DNA of 44,035 nucleotides from Deltaproteobacteria bacterium (GTDB taxonomy: Bacteria; Desulfobacterota; Desulfarculia; Adiutricales; Adiutricaceae), in contig JAISEK010000064.1 in the NCBI GenBank assembly GCA_031264145.1, positions 1-44,035 of the forward strand, read 5' to 3'. Positions 8,188-16,266 of this stretch are shown piece by piece. The position numbers and the translations under genes are program-made. Under the pieces are notes generated by a model. That model did not search any database and was not told where the DNA came from. It saw nothing but the letters and a program-made list of their open reading frames with translations. Every line of letters begins with the position of its first letter. The stretch's first letter is position 1.

Positions 8188-9010
8188 CTATTTAGAATTA
8201 TAAGCTAAAAGAATCTTATTAACAAGGCCTAGTACTTGAATCAAATCAGGTTTGAGCTTTTCCATATCGGAGACCTCCAGTCTGTTTTTCTCAAGTTTCT
8301 CAAGTTTTTTGCTAAAAGTATCTGCGTGAGTTTTAAAATGCTTGATTCTTCGCAGATGGAATTCTTCATTGGTAATAATTTGCTTTTTGTCTGGGATAGT
8401 GGCTTCAGAGTCAGCTTCCTTGGATTTCATTACCAACTCACTAAGCTTTTCATTTCTCCTGCCAAGCAATGACGTGAATTCCTCAAATTTACTTATCCTC
8501 ACGTCTGGTTTTACAATGCCAGCCAGTTGCAGCAGCTTTGATCGAGTCCATGAGCTTGACAGCAGGGCCTCGTTTTTGATGTCGTTATCAAGCTTGATGA
8601 TTTTGATCAACTCCGAAATGTAACCCTTGGACAAACCGACTTTAGGCACCAGCTCATTTTGCTGGGCATCTGGATTTTCAGACTTGATCTTAGTCAGGAG
8701 TTTATCCAGATGCACGGCCTTTTCCATGATCGTCAAATCGGACCGATGGACGTTCTGGGAAAATGCCACTATCTCATGGTCCAAAGAACCCGATGGATTG
8801 GATCTGGTCCATTCCCGACGCAAGCTGGTTGGAGTCAGCGTCTACCACCACCTGTTCTTGCTCTGACTCAGCGGCCAATTCAGTTTCCTGTTCCTGTGAT
8901 TCAGGCATCACTTCAGCATTGACTTTGTCTGATTGGGATTGCCTTGTGGCTTTCTTTGAGCCAGTTGTAGGCGTATCGGTGGAAAAGGTCTGTTTTGGTT
9001 TGGTAGTCAT
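8188..9010 (-). pseudogene. ParB-like partition protein, split and missing its N-terminal domain
   Basis: Two overlapping frames together look like a ParB/RepB relative. The downstream frame (8188-8823) carries the central ParB region: EIVAFSQNVHRSDLTIMEKA resembles the conserved NVQREDL segment, followed by a helix-turn-helix (GLSKGYISELIKI) and WTRSKLLQLAGI, then a charged coiled C terminus. The upstream frame (8774-9010, ATG) encodes an acidic, Gln/Glu-rich N-terminal tail and ends just after the other begins in a different register. The ParB nuclease/CTPase-fold domain normally between them is absent, so a deletion plus frame change is the simplest reading. The downstream part could still be made from a TTG start as a DNA-binding fragment. 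No ParA is nearby. Probably a remnant of a plasmid or integrative element. Confidence 0.65.
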
Positions 9011-9051
9011 TTTTTGAGTTACTTGTATATAATATTTTTGTAATTTATCTT

Positions 9052-9393
9052 TTGTTTAGTTATTTTTTTAGAAGTTTTATATCTAAATTTACTTCTACGG
9101 ATGAGGCACTTATTGAATTATTGCACATTATATCTAATTTTGTAATAGACGATTATAAACAATTTGAACTATTTTTAGATAATTTTGATAAACTTTTTTC
9201 TTATATAATCACTATACGTGGGCCTCCAAACGATCAAACCGATCAAACCGATCAAAATGACGATAGAGATGGAAAACGAGAAGAATTAATCGCAGAGCTT
9301 GAAAGAATATATAGGTTACTTTTTCCTCAAGATGATGAGAAAAAATTTTTCTTCATGATTATAGGCCATACAGAGGAAAATTCTGATTCATAA
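9052..9393 (+). CDS. Hypothetical AT-rich small protein
   Basis: A 113-codon frame, divergent from the ParB-like fragment with about 40 bases between them. It starts with TTG and no clear ribosome site is seen, so both start and reality are uncertain. The product would be helical with a central Asp/Gln-rich stretch made by three 9-bp tandem units (GATCAAACC-like, 9232-9258), then a charged helix (KREELIAELERIYRLL). No family recognised. It belongs to the AT-rich accessory island. Confidence 0.4.
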   Translation: MFSYFFRSFISKFTSTDEALIELLHIISNFVIDDYKQFELFLDNFDKLFSYIITIRGPPNDQTDQTDQNDDRDGKREELIAELERIYRLLFPQDDEKKFFFMIIGHTEENSDS

Positions 9394-9554
9394 AATTTTA
9401 TTCATTTACATTTATCCCTACAGTCAACGCATTCCATCAGAGGCAACAACTCTTATTAAAGTCATAGTTAGCCACTAAAAAACCACTTTTTATGGAAAGG
9501 CTTTTTCATTCCTAAAATATCGACCATTTTAGCATAAATAAGCTATATTTATAC

Positions 9555-9752
9555 TTAAGGTTTTTTACGCCCAAATTTCACCCCTTTCTCGTGAAGACAT
9601 CGGAATCCACATCGTCCATCTTGTATCACACCAACCTTCCTGGGTTCAAACATAACAATTTTCCTCTCGAAGTCGGGCTTGGGCATACTCTTTTTGCTGC
9701 TTCTTACATTTAGAATTTCTGGTAAAAAGCCTGCTTTGTTGAGATCTGCCAA
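9555..9752 (-). pseudogene. Remnant coding frame inside the 287-bp repeat
   Basis: A 65-codon frame in repeat copy 1, ending in residues such as FEPRKVGVIQDGRCGFRCLH. The same peptide is encoded in copy 2 (9878-9955), where an insertion and frame change break it. Within the matching part two of the differences are synonymous (GGT/GGC, CAA/CAG), hinting that the segment was once coding. No family recognised. It could be the tail of a transposase or another element gene, but nothing in the sequence proves that. Confidence 0.3.
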
Positions 9753-9817
9753 AATAAAGCCTTGATAATAAATCTTAAACCAGGTCGTTTTCAGGCTCTC
9801 CAGGGGTTTTTACATGG
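9735..9817 (+). repeat. Dispersed repeat, copy 1 (partner at 43611-43690, opposite strand)
   Basis: This stretch aligns with the reverse complement of 43611-43690, best over AAAGCCTTGATAATA and CCAGG.GTTTTTA.ATG, with only small gaps. It lies between the two copies of the 287-bp repeat. The two copies are about 34 kb apart and inverted relative to each other. Confidence 0.7.
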
Positions 9818-10256
9818 GCATCAAGGATAAATAGGTCATATTTATGCTTGATGACGCCTAAATTTCACCCCTTTTTTGTGAAGACATCGGAATCCACATC
9901 GTCCATCCTGTATCACGCCAACCTTCCTGGGTTCAAACATAACAATTTCATCTCGAAGTCGGGCTTGGACGCAGGTTTTTCTCGGGCTTGGCCATACTTT
10001 GTTTGCTGCCGCTAACATTTAGAATTTCTGCGGCGGGGACGGGGCTGTTGACAGGCACCGGGCAAAGGGGATAGAATCAGGCCCAAGATCGGAAACGGCA
10101 GAAGCGGCCCAGGCTGCCCCTCCCCCGGGACAGCCGTCGCCGGCCCTTTCCCGCCGCCCCGGCCGGGGCCGGCAACCCCGAAAGCACCCTCCCGGCCTGG
10201 GGGACGCCCGCCTGGGCGGCAAAGCCTGCCTCGCCGGCCGGCACTGGACGGTAGCC

Positions 10257-10535
10257 ATGGTCGAAGAAACCCTGCGCAAGATGGCCAGGCGCCTGCTGGC
10301 CTTGGACGAGGACACCCTCATCTCCCTCATCCCCAAGTACCGCAAGCGCATGGATCGCTTCGATCCCAGCCCCGAGTGGGAGGAGGCGGTCATCATCTAC
10401 TTCATAATCAACGGCTGCCGCATAAAGAACGCCCAGTTCAACAGCAAGATCAAGGACTACATGGAGGACCTCGCCAGCAAGGGCCCCGCCGGCGGCTTCG
10501 CCGTGAGCCGGCCTGACCTGAGGCTGGTCAAGTAG
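10257..10535 (+). CDS. Small conserved-looking hypothetical protein
   Basis: A 92-residue soluble protein with high-GC codon usage like the core genome, so it lies just outside the AT-rich island. It contains a predicted helical region (VEETLRKMARRLLALDEDTL), then IPKYRKRMDRFDPSPEWEEAVIIYFIINGCRIKNAQFN. No catalytic motif and no named family recognised. The ATG has no strong ribosome site. A terminator hairpin lies about 65 bases after the stop. It is a single-gene unit. Confidence 0.7.
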   Translation: MVEETLRKMARRLLALDEDTLISLIPKYRKRMDRFDPSPEWEEAVIIYFIINGCRIKNAQFNSKIKDYMEDLASKGPAGGFAVSRPDLRLVK

Positions 10536-10598
10536 GGGACCACGCCGCCGCCCGCCCCGCCATCTGCCCCCGCCATGGCCCGACGGAGGCCCACAAGG

Positions 10599-10628
10599 AA
10601 AAGCCCTTCCCGCCAGGGAGGGGCTTTT
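10599..10628. terminator. Bidirectional intrinsic terminator
   Basis: AAAAGCCCTTCCC pairs with GGGAGGGGCTTTT (one wobble) around the loop CGCCA. A-rich and T-rich flanks on both sides fit termination of the 10257-10535 gene from the left and of the yfcE-like gene from the right. Confidence 0.7.
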
Positions 10629-10733
10629 CGCGTCCCGGCGGACGGGGACCGGACTGGCCCCTGGCCGCCCCGGAAGCCGGGCCCGCCCCTGGGGGCGACA
10701 GGCCGGCCGCGGACTGGCCCCCGCGGCGGCCAG

Positions 10734-11300
10734 TCACCGGGCCGCCGGCACCACGGGGAGCGGGTCCTCCATGATGGTCCCCCCGTCCAGGCCCAGGACC
10801 CTGAAGAGGCCGTCCCCAATCCAGCCGTAGCTGGCCGGGAAGCCGCCCTTGGGGATGCCCAGGCTGCCGGGGTTCCAGACCCGGGTCCCGTCGTCCCTGG
10901 TCCCGGCCAGGGGCACGTGGGTGTGGCCGTGTATGACCCCCAGGCCGGGGGGGAGCCTGAGCTGGCCGCCCAGCCAGGGCAGCTGGTGCCCGTGGAGGGC
11001 CATGAAGGGGACGCCGCCCAGGTCCAGGTAGCTGTTCTCGGCGAAGGTCCAGTGCAGGAGCAGCTGGTCGACCTCGGCGTCGCAGTTGCCCCTGACCGAG
11101 GCGACCGGGACGGCGATGGAGGAGAGGATCCTGGCCGCCTCCGGGGCGTCGTAGGTCCCGGGGAGCGCATTCCTGGGGCCATGGTAGAGGAGATCGCCCA
11201 GGAGGAGCACCAGGGAGGGCCTTCTCTCGGCCGCCAGGCCGGCCAGGGCCTCGGCCGCGGCCACCGCCCCGTGTATGTCAGAGGCCACCAGAATGCCCAT
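10734..11300 (-). CDS. yfcE: YfcE/MJ0936-type metallophosphoesterase
   Basis: A 188-residue phosphodiesterase close in length to E. coli YfcE (184). All metal-binding blocks of the calcineurin-like fold are present: Asp8-X-His10 (SDIHG), GD at 36 with the LLYHG turn, GNCD with Asn72, His103 (LHGH), and GHTH at 125-128, then NPGS. Family members hydrolyse phosphodiester model substrates with Mn2+; the physiological substrate is unknown. GGGAGG precedes the ATG. It follows a membrane-protein gene by about 33 bases on the same strand, so the two are probably co-transcribed. Confidence 0.92.
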   Translation of the reverse strand: MGILVASDIHGAVAAAEALAGLAAERRPSLVLLLGDLLYHGPRNALPGTYDAPEAARILSSIAVPVASVRGNCDAEVDQLLLHWTFAENSYLDLGGVPFMALHGHQLPWLGGQLRLPPGLGVIHGHTHVPLAGTRDDGTRVWNPGSLGIPKGGFPASYGWIGDGLFRVLGLDGGTIMEDPLPVVPAAR

Positions 11301-11333
11301 CTCCGAGCCTCCCCCCGGGCCGGGCGCCCGCCG

Positions 11334-12290
11334 CTAGGGCAGGGGCTCCCCGTCATGGTCCGGGCCCTGGCCGGCGGGGGCCAGGCAGAGGCGGAAAAAG
11401 CCGGCCAGGGCCACGATGAACCAGGAGATCACTATGAAGGACATGAACTGGACCACCAGGCCGCTGGCGACGTCCGGCATCCGGGCCAAGGAGAGGACCA
11501 CCTGGACTATGGACAGGGCCAGGGTGAAGACGAGGAACTGGGCCAGCATGATGAAGACGGCCTGGTTGAGGTGCCTGGGGAAGGCCTTGAGGCCGGAGAA
11601 CGCGAGGGCCATCCTCCCGAGCAGGGGGCCCTCCTGGCCCTCGACCATACCGAAGAAGGTCAGGAACTGGAGGAAGACGTACCTTCTCAGGAACGGCCAG
11701 ACGACCCTCACGAAGAGCAGCAGCCCCACCAGCAGGCCGGCCGAGGACAGGGCCAGGTAGACGGGCAGCGAGTGGCCCTGGCCGCGGCCCATGGAGTGGA
11801 GGAGGGCCATGGGGGAACAGGCCAGGGCCACCATGGCCGCCACGGCCAAGCCCATCAGGGAGGTGACGACCGTGACGAGGAGGGCGGCCGGGTATCTCCT
11901 GGCCGCGAAGCCCAGGTCCCTGGTCCCCGCCTGGTAGCCGTCCCAGAGGTTCAGGGCCAGGCTGGCCAGGGCCAGGTTGGTGAAGGGCCCCAGGAGCCAG
12001 GGGACGGCCAGGCCGGCCACCAGGGGCCGGTAGCCGTGGATCTCGGCCAGCCTCCCGACCTCGGCGCCCAGGGCCTCCAGGTCGAACCGGCCCGCCATGG
12101 ACAGGCCCACGACCTCGGAGAAGGGGCCCATGAGGCCGTTGCCGGCCAGGGCGAACGTCTTGGAGATCAGGCTCAGGGCGAGAAGGGCGGTCAGGAAGGG
12201 CCCGGGCCTCTCCCAGAGGACCCGCCAGGAGTGCCAGAAGATCTCCCAGAAGCTGGCCGGGCCGCCATGGGCCTGTCCGCGGTACGTCAT
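11334..12290 (-). CDS. Polytopic inner-membrane protein, unknown function
   Basis: 318 residues with about six hydrophobic segments (approximately 30-50, 92-112, 133-163, 175-200, 243-270, 277-305) and no signal peptide. No transporter signature or catalytic motif is visible. GGAGG before ATG supports the start. Gene order is malQ, a 135-residue protein, this gene, then the phosphodiesterase, all minus strand. It resembles in general build, but is not clearly homologous to, the membrane protein at 23562-24491. Confidence 0.85.
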   Translation of the reverse strand: MTYRGQAHGGPASFWEIFWHSWRVLWERPGPFLTALLALSLISKTFALAGNGLMGPFSEVVGLSMAGRFDLEALGAEVGRLAEIHGYRPLVAGLAVPWLLGPFTNLALASLALNLWDGYQAGTRDLGFAARRYPAALLVTVVTSLMGLAVAAMVALACSPMALLHSMGRGQGHSLPVYLALSSAGLLVGLLLFVRVVWPFLRRYVFLQFLTFFGMVEGQEGPLLGRMALAFSGLKAFPRHLNQAVFIMLAQFLVFTLALSIVQVVLSLARMPDVASGLVVQFMSFIVISWFIVALAGFFRLCLAPAGQGPDHDGEPLP

Positions 12291-12405
12291 GTCGGCATCC
12301 TCCCCCGCCCAAAACCGAGTGAATCCCAGGGGCCGGGGACGCCGCCGCCCAGGTCCCCCCGTCCTGCCCCCCGCCCAGCCGGCACGCCGGCGTCCCGCCG
12401 GGGCG

Positions 12406-12813
12406 TCAGCCCTCCCCGGCGGCCGCCAGGGCCAGGTACTCGTCCACCTCCCTGAGGGTCTGGCGGTAGCCGTTGTAGACGTCTATGAGGTTCGCGTTCC
12501 CGAGGTAGTCGGGGTGGGAAAGGATCAGGACCGGCAGGCGGGCCGAGAAGTTCAATAGGCCCCTTATGGAGCCGAGGGCGGCCAGGTCCTCGCCCGAGAG
12601 CCCCTTGGCCGGGGTCCGGCGCATGATGGCCCTCAGATCCGGGACGTAGCCGGCCAGGGCCTTGGCGTCCCTGAAGCACAGATCGTGGACCGCCTCCGAT
12701 CTCGGGTAGCTCCTGGGCGGGTCCAGCTCCTCCAGGAGGGCGGGCCAGAAATCCCCGTCCAGATCCTCCAGGAGGACCCGCAGGCGTTTGTCGAGTTGCG
12801 CGAAGGTCATCAT
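12406..12813 (-). CDS. Hypothetical protein downstream of malQ
   Basis: A 135-residue soluble, mostly helical protein with no recognised family. Notable segments are LDGDFWPALLEELDPPRSYPRSEAVHD and a C-terminal half rich in Leu/Tyr/Asp (PVLILSHPDYLGN, VYNGYRQTL); part of the latter half could form a helical bundle. Two ATG codons are adjacent at the start, so translation may begin at either. It sits about 76 bases after malQ and 115 before the membrane protein, so may share their transcript. Confidence 0.75.
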   Translation of the reverse strand: MMTFAQLDKRLRVLLEDLDGDFWPALLEELDPPRSYPRSEAVHDLCFRDAKALAGYVPDLRAIMRRTPAKGLSGEDLAALGSIRGLLNFSARLPVLILSHPDYLGNANLIDVYNGYRQTLREVDEYLALAAAGEG

Positions 12814-12889
12814 CTGTCGTTTCCCCTTGGGCCCGGCTGGAGGGCGCCTCGCTGTCTTTCTGGGTGGCCGAGCCTGGCCCGCGGCGGGC

Positions 12890-14428
12890 CTAGACGCTCA
12901 GGACGTTGGGATGGCTCAGGTTGTCCCGGCCGGCCAGGGCCCCCAGCTCGGCCAGGCGGCCGGCCAGGCCCGGGGACAGGGGGTCCATCGAGTCTAGACG
13001 CCAGCCCCAGTTGCCGCTGGCCGTCCCCGGGGTGTTCAGGCGGGCCTCCTGCCCCAGGTCCAGGAGATCGGGCACCGTGGCCACGCATATGGCCCCGGGC
13101 GAGAGGAAGGCCAGCCGCACCAGGGTCCAGGCCGCGTTCCGGGCGGTCACCTCGTGGCCGGCCAGATCGGAGAGCCTCTGGCGGCCGGCGTAGTCCAGGT
13201 CGTGCTCGTACCAGCCCCTCGTGGTGTTGTTGTCGTGCGTGGCCGTGTAGACCAGGTTGTCGGGCTCGATCCGGAAGGGGCAGTGGGTCGAGAGGGGCTG
13301 GTCGGGGCCAAAGCCGAAATGGAGGACCCGCATGCCGGGCAGGTCGAACCCCCGGCGGAGCTCGGTCACGTCGGGGGTGATGACGCCCAGGTCCTCGGCC
13401 ACCAGGTTCAGGGCCCCCCCGGCCGACTCGAAGAGCGATTCCCCCGGCCCGGCCTCCCAGGCCCCGGAGGCGGCCGTCGCGGCCCCGGCGTCGACCGACC
13501 AGTAGGCCCTGAAGGCCCGGAAGTGGTCCAGCCTGACCCAGTCGAACATGGCCAGGTTGTGGCGGAGGCGGCTCAGCCACCAGCCGTAGCCGTTGGCCCT
13601 GTTGTCCGCCCAGTTGAAGACCGGGTTGCCCCAGAGCTGCCCGGTCTCGGAGAAGTAGTCGGGCGGGACCCCGGCCACCTTGTCCGGCAGGCCGTCCGGC
13701 CTGAGCCTGAAGAGGTGGCGGTTGGCCCAGACGTCGCTGGAGTCGTGGTTGACGTAGAAGGCGGTGTCGCCCATGAGCATGACGCCCCGGCGGGCGGCCC
13801 CCTCCCTGAGGCGCCTGAGCTGGGAGAAGAACAGGAACTGCCCGAACTTGACCCTCAGGATGGCCTCCGAGAGCCTCCGGCCGTGGACGCCCAGCTGGTG
13901 GTCGTCCCGATACTTGAGGCCATCGGGCCAGCCGGTCCAGGGCCCCCCGCCCAGGTCGGCCTTGGCCGTCATGAAGAAGGCGTAGTCGTTGAGCCACATG
14001 GCGTTGTCCCAGGAGAACCTGGAGAAGTCCTCCCGGTCCAGAAGGCCGAAGCCGACCCGGGCGAAGGCCCGGTCCAGGAGGTCGGACTTGAGCCTGATGG
14101 TCCTGGGGAAGTCGATCTGGGCGGCCGGCGGCTGGCGGGCGAGGTCGGCCTCGGCCTTGGAGATCCAGCCCTCCTCGACCATGAGCGCGGGGCTGACCAG
14201 AAGCTCGTTCCCGGCGAAGGCCGAGAAGGCCGAGTAGGGGGAATTGCCCAGGGCCGGGGCGGTCGGGTTGACCGGCAGGACCTGCCAGAAGTGGACGCCG
14301 GCCCTCTTGAGGAAGTCAAGGAAGGAATGGGCCGCGGGGCCCAGGTCGCCTATCCCGTAGGGCCCGGGCAGCGAGGAGAAGTGCAGCATCAGGCCGGCCG
14401 CCCTCCAGCCGTCTTTGAAGCGCGACAT
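12890..14428 (-). CDS. malQ: 4-alpha-glucanotransferase (amylomaltase, GH77)
   Basis: 512 residues. Transfers alpha-1,4-glucan segments between maltooligosaccharides, releasing glucose, in the cytoplasm. GH77 landmarks are all visible: N-terminal HFSSLPGPYGIGDLG and WQVLPVNPT, the nucleophile region WVRLDHFRAF, the acid/base region NLVAEDLGVI, and the transition-state Asp in THDNNT. The start MSRFKDG is chosen because GGAGGG lies just upstream; the longer in-frame extension upstream is low-complexity. A good promoter lies at 14584-14612, so malQ is expressed separately from the genes upstream. Together with pgi it points to internal glucan use; no glycogen synthase or phosphorylase is in the window. 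Confidence 0.95.
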   Translation of the reverse strand: MSRFKDGWRAAGLMLHFSSLPGPYGIGDLGPAAHSFLDFLKRAGVHFWQVLPVNPTAPALGNSPYSAFSAFAGNELLVSPALMVEEGWISKAEADLARQPPAAQIDFPRTIRLKSDLLDRAFARVGFGLLDREDFSRFSWDNAMWLNDYAFFMTAKADLGGGPWTGWPDGLKYRDDHQLGVHGRRLSEAILRVKFGQFLFFSQLRRLREGAARRGVMLMGDTAFYVNHDSSDVWANRHLFRLRPDGLPDKVAGVPPDYFSETGQLWGNPVFNWADNRANGYGWWLSRLRHNLAMFDWVRLDHFRAFRAYWSVDAGAATAASGAWEAGPGESLFESAGGALNLVAEDLGVITPDVTELRRGFDLPGMRVLHFGFGPDQPLSTHCPFRIEPDNLVYTATHDNNTTRGWYEHDLDYAGRQRLSDLAGHEVTARNAAWTLVRLAFLSPGAICVATVPDLLDLGQEARLNTPGTASGNWGWRLDSMDPLSPGLAGRLAELGALAGRDNLSHPNVLSV

Positions 14429-14583
14429 GGGTCCCTCCCCCTGGGAATCGGTCCCGCCCAGATGGCGGGCCGGGACCGCCGAGACGGGGCGTCCTCCCCG
14501 GCCCCGTGAGGGATCGGGCGATCCCCGGGGCCCGGTCCCCATGCCCTGGCGAGCCCAGGTCCAGGCGGGCGGTCACGGCCACC

Positions 14584-14612
14584 ATGATACCAAACGGCCC
14601 GGCGTTTGGCAA
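14584..14612 (-). promoter_or_regulatory. Sigma-70-type promoter for malQ
   Basis: On the minus strand TTGCCA (5/6 to consensus), 17-base spacer, TATCAT (5/6). Expected transcription start is about 150 bases upstream of the malQ ATG. Confidence 0.65.
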
Positions 14613-14659
14613 TTTCCGGGCGGCCGCGGGTCCAGGGCCCCCGGGGGCGGCGCGCCGGG

Positions 14660-14956
14660 TCAGCCTGACCCGGCCAGGACGGCCCGGGCCTCGTCCGACA
14701 GGCCCTCCAGGACGCCCGGCGCCAGGGCGGCCCCGTCCAGGGCCCGGCGCAGGACGTCCAGCTGCTCCTCGAAGGGCTGCAGGCGGTCAAGCACCAGCCA
14801 GGGTTCCCGCCTCAGGAGGCAGCCCCCCTGCTTGAGCCTGAGGCCGGCGAAGACGAGCTTGCCGGCCGAGACCCTGAGGCCGGCCCTGCGGGCCAGCTTT
14901 TCCAGCTCCGAGATGACCTGGGCCTGCTTCCTCGTGAGGCCGTTCTGGGTCCTCAT
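14660..14956 (-). CDS. Small hypothetical protein coupled to the fumarase beta gene
   Basis: 98 residues, soluble, with a helical N terminus (LTRKQAQVISELEKLARRAG) followed by a short beta-like region (LRVSAGKLVFAGLRLKQGG) and a helical C terminus. No family recognised. Its ATG overlaps the stop of the upstream fumarase-like gene in an ATGA arrangement, so translation is coupled and a functional tie is plausible. Confidence 0.7.
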   Translation of the reverse strand: MRTQNGLTRKQAQVISELEKLARRAGLRVSAGKLVFAGLRLKQGGCLLRREPWLVLDRLQPFEEQLDVLRRALDGAALAPGVLEGLSDEARAVLAGSG

Positions 14957-15591
14957 CTCCCCTCCGCCTCCCCCGCGCGGGGATCCGCCCCCCCGGACCC
15001 GCCCGGGGCCCAGGGCTCGGCCCAGGCCAGGGGCCCGCTCAGGTATTGGTCGCGCCCCTCCAGGTCGAAGACCACGGTGGCCGGGAAGTCCCTCACCTCA
15101 AGGAGCATCAGCGCCTCCGGGCCGAGCTCCGGCCAGGCCAGCACCTCGGCCCTCGCGACCAGGCTCCCGTAAAAGGCCCCGGCCCCGCCGACGGCGGCCA
15201 GGTACACGGCCCCGCTGGCCAGGAGGGCCGCGAGGACCTCCGGCGAGCGGCGGCCCTTCCCCAGGAAGGCCTTCACGCCCCTCTCCAGGAGGGGGAGGGT
15301 CAGGGCGTCCATGCGGCCGGACGTGGTCGGCCCGGCCGCCCCGATCACCTGGCCCGGCGGGGCCGGCGAGGGCCCGACGTAGAAGACGATCTGGCCCAGG
15401 GGGTCGAAGGGCCAGGGGGCCCCCCGGGCGGCCAGATCCGCGAGCCTCTTGTGGGCCTGGTCCCTGGCGGCCACCAGCCGCCCGGAGACAAGAACCTCCT
15501 GGCCGGACGAGAGCCCCCTGAGGACCGTCCCGTCAAGCGGGGCCGAGACCCGGGCCGGACCTGGCCCCGGTGGGCGTCCCTCCGGCTCCAT
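14953..15591 (-). CDS. Fumarate hydratase class I/tartrate dehydratase beta subunit
   Basis: 212 residues matching the C-terminal (beta) domain of iron-sulfur fumarases. Visible blocks: GLSSGQEVLVSGRLVAARDQAHKRL, FYVGPSPAPPG, the substrate loop GPTTSGRMD, FLGKG, and AVYLAAVGGAGAFYG. In this family the beta subunit works with an alpha subunit that holds the 4Fe-4S cluster to interconvert fumarate and malate (or dehydrate tartrate). No alpha subunit gene is beside it: hemerythrin is 16 bases upstream and a small unknown protein follows. The alpha chain must be elsewhere, or the protein has another role. Function class firm, substrate unproven. Confidence 0.88.
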   Translation of the reverse strand: MEPEGRPPGPGPARVSAPLDGTVLRGLSSGQEVLVSGRLVAARDQAHKRLADLAARGAPWPFDPLGQIVFYVGPSPAPPGQVIGAAGPTTSGRMDALTLPLLERGVKAFLGKGRRSPEVLAALLASGAVYLAAVGGAGAFYGSLVARAEVLAWPELGPEALMLLEVRDFPATVVFDLEGRDQYLSGPLAWAEPWAPGGSGGADPRAGEAEGR

Positions 15592-15607
15592 GCCTTCCCC
15601 GGCCCGC

Positions 15608-16009
15608 CTACTTCTTGACGCCGGCCTGCTTGGCCAGGTAATAGGCGGCGAACTCCTTGTCGTGCTTCATGATGTGCTCCCTGAGCCAGGCCACCACGGC
15701 CGTGTTGATCGAGAGGACCACCGGCTGCTTGTTGGCGGCCGCCTGGTACTGGCCGTAGAGCTCCCTGAAGGTCTTGCTGAAATCGTCGTGGAGCTTCCTG
15801 TGGCCATCGGCCTTGGGATAGGCACTGACCCGCTGGAGAATCTCCTCGTCGGAGAAGTGCTTGGCCACGTAGCCCTTGAGGAAGTTGAGGGTGTTCTCCA
15901 CCCTGCCGGTCTGGGTCTTGTCCACAAGGTTGTCGACCTGCTTGAAGAGCTCCTTGTGCTGCTCGTCTATCTTCGGCACGCCCGTCTCCAGGCTCTTGGT
16001 CCAGATCAT
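15608..16009 (-). CDS. Bacteriohemerythrin
   Basis: 133 residues, a four-helix-bundle protein that binds O2 at a non-heme di-iron centre. All ligands are present in canonical spacing: His18, His51 with Glu55 (HxxxE), His70 and His74 (HxxxH), His112 and Asp117 (HxxxxD). GGAGGGG precedes the ATG. Single-domain hemerythrins of anaerobes and microaerophiles are thought to store, scavenge or deliver O2. It is first in a chain with the fumarase beta gene; iron-sulfur fumarases are O2-sensitive, so protection is a reasonable but unproven link. A promoter lies at 16237-16266, giving a long leader. Confidence 0.94.
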   Translation of the reverse strand: MIWTKSLETGVPKIDEQHKELFKQVDNLVDKTQTGRVENTLNFLKGYVAKHFSDEEILQRVSAYPKADGHRKLHDDFSKTFRELYGQYQAAANKQPVVLSINTAVVAWLREHIMKHDKEFAAYYLAKQAGVKK

Positions 16010-16236
16010 GTAAAACCCCTCCGGGTCCTGCCCGGGCAGGCGGCCGCTCCCGTCCCGGGGCGCCCAGCGGGGCCCCTGGGCGCGCTCCCGCCCGGGCCTA
16101 TGGGATTAGGCCTATAAAACGGGTCCCGGGCCCAGTCCGGGCCATGGACCCACCCGCATGCCTCTTTGGCCCCGCCCTCGCGCCGGGCCGGCCATGGGTG
16201 GCCCCCCGCGGGGGCCTCAAGTGCGAAATCCACGTC

Positions 16237-16266
16237 ATTATAGCCTACAAGCCATGAATTATCCAA
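16237..16266 (-). promoter_or_regulatory. Sigma-70-type promoter for the hemerythrin operon
   Basis: On the minus strand TTGGAT, 18-base spacer, perfect TATAAT. Transcription would start near 16230, leaving about 220 bases of untranslated leader. The first ten bases (TTGGATAATT) are identical to the predicted cbiQ promoter at 41881. Confidence 0.55.

Larger units (their letters stand above)
9535..10031. repeat. Tandem direct repeat, period about 287 bp, two diverged copies
   Basis: 9535-9733 and 9822-10031 match over most of their length; for example GTGAAGACATCGGAATCC occurs at 9591 and again at 9878. Copy 2 carries a roughly 20-base insertion near 9970. The spacer between them (9735-9817) is itself related to sequence at 43611-43690. 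Composition is intermediate between the AT-rich island and the GC-rich core, and copy 2 ends at the GC-rich boundary near 10030, so the repeat marks the right edge of the island. Confidence 0.8.

Noticed and set aside
9232-9258. Short 9-bp direct repeats resembling a CRISPR
   Set aside because: Units are only 9 bp, contiguous without spacers, and encode DQT in frame.
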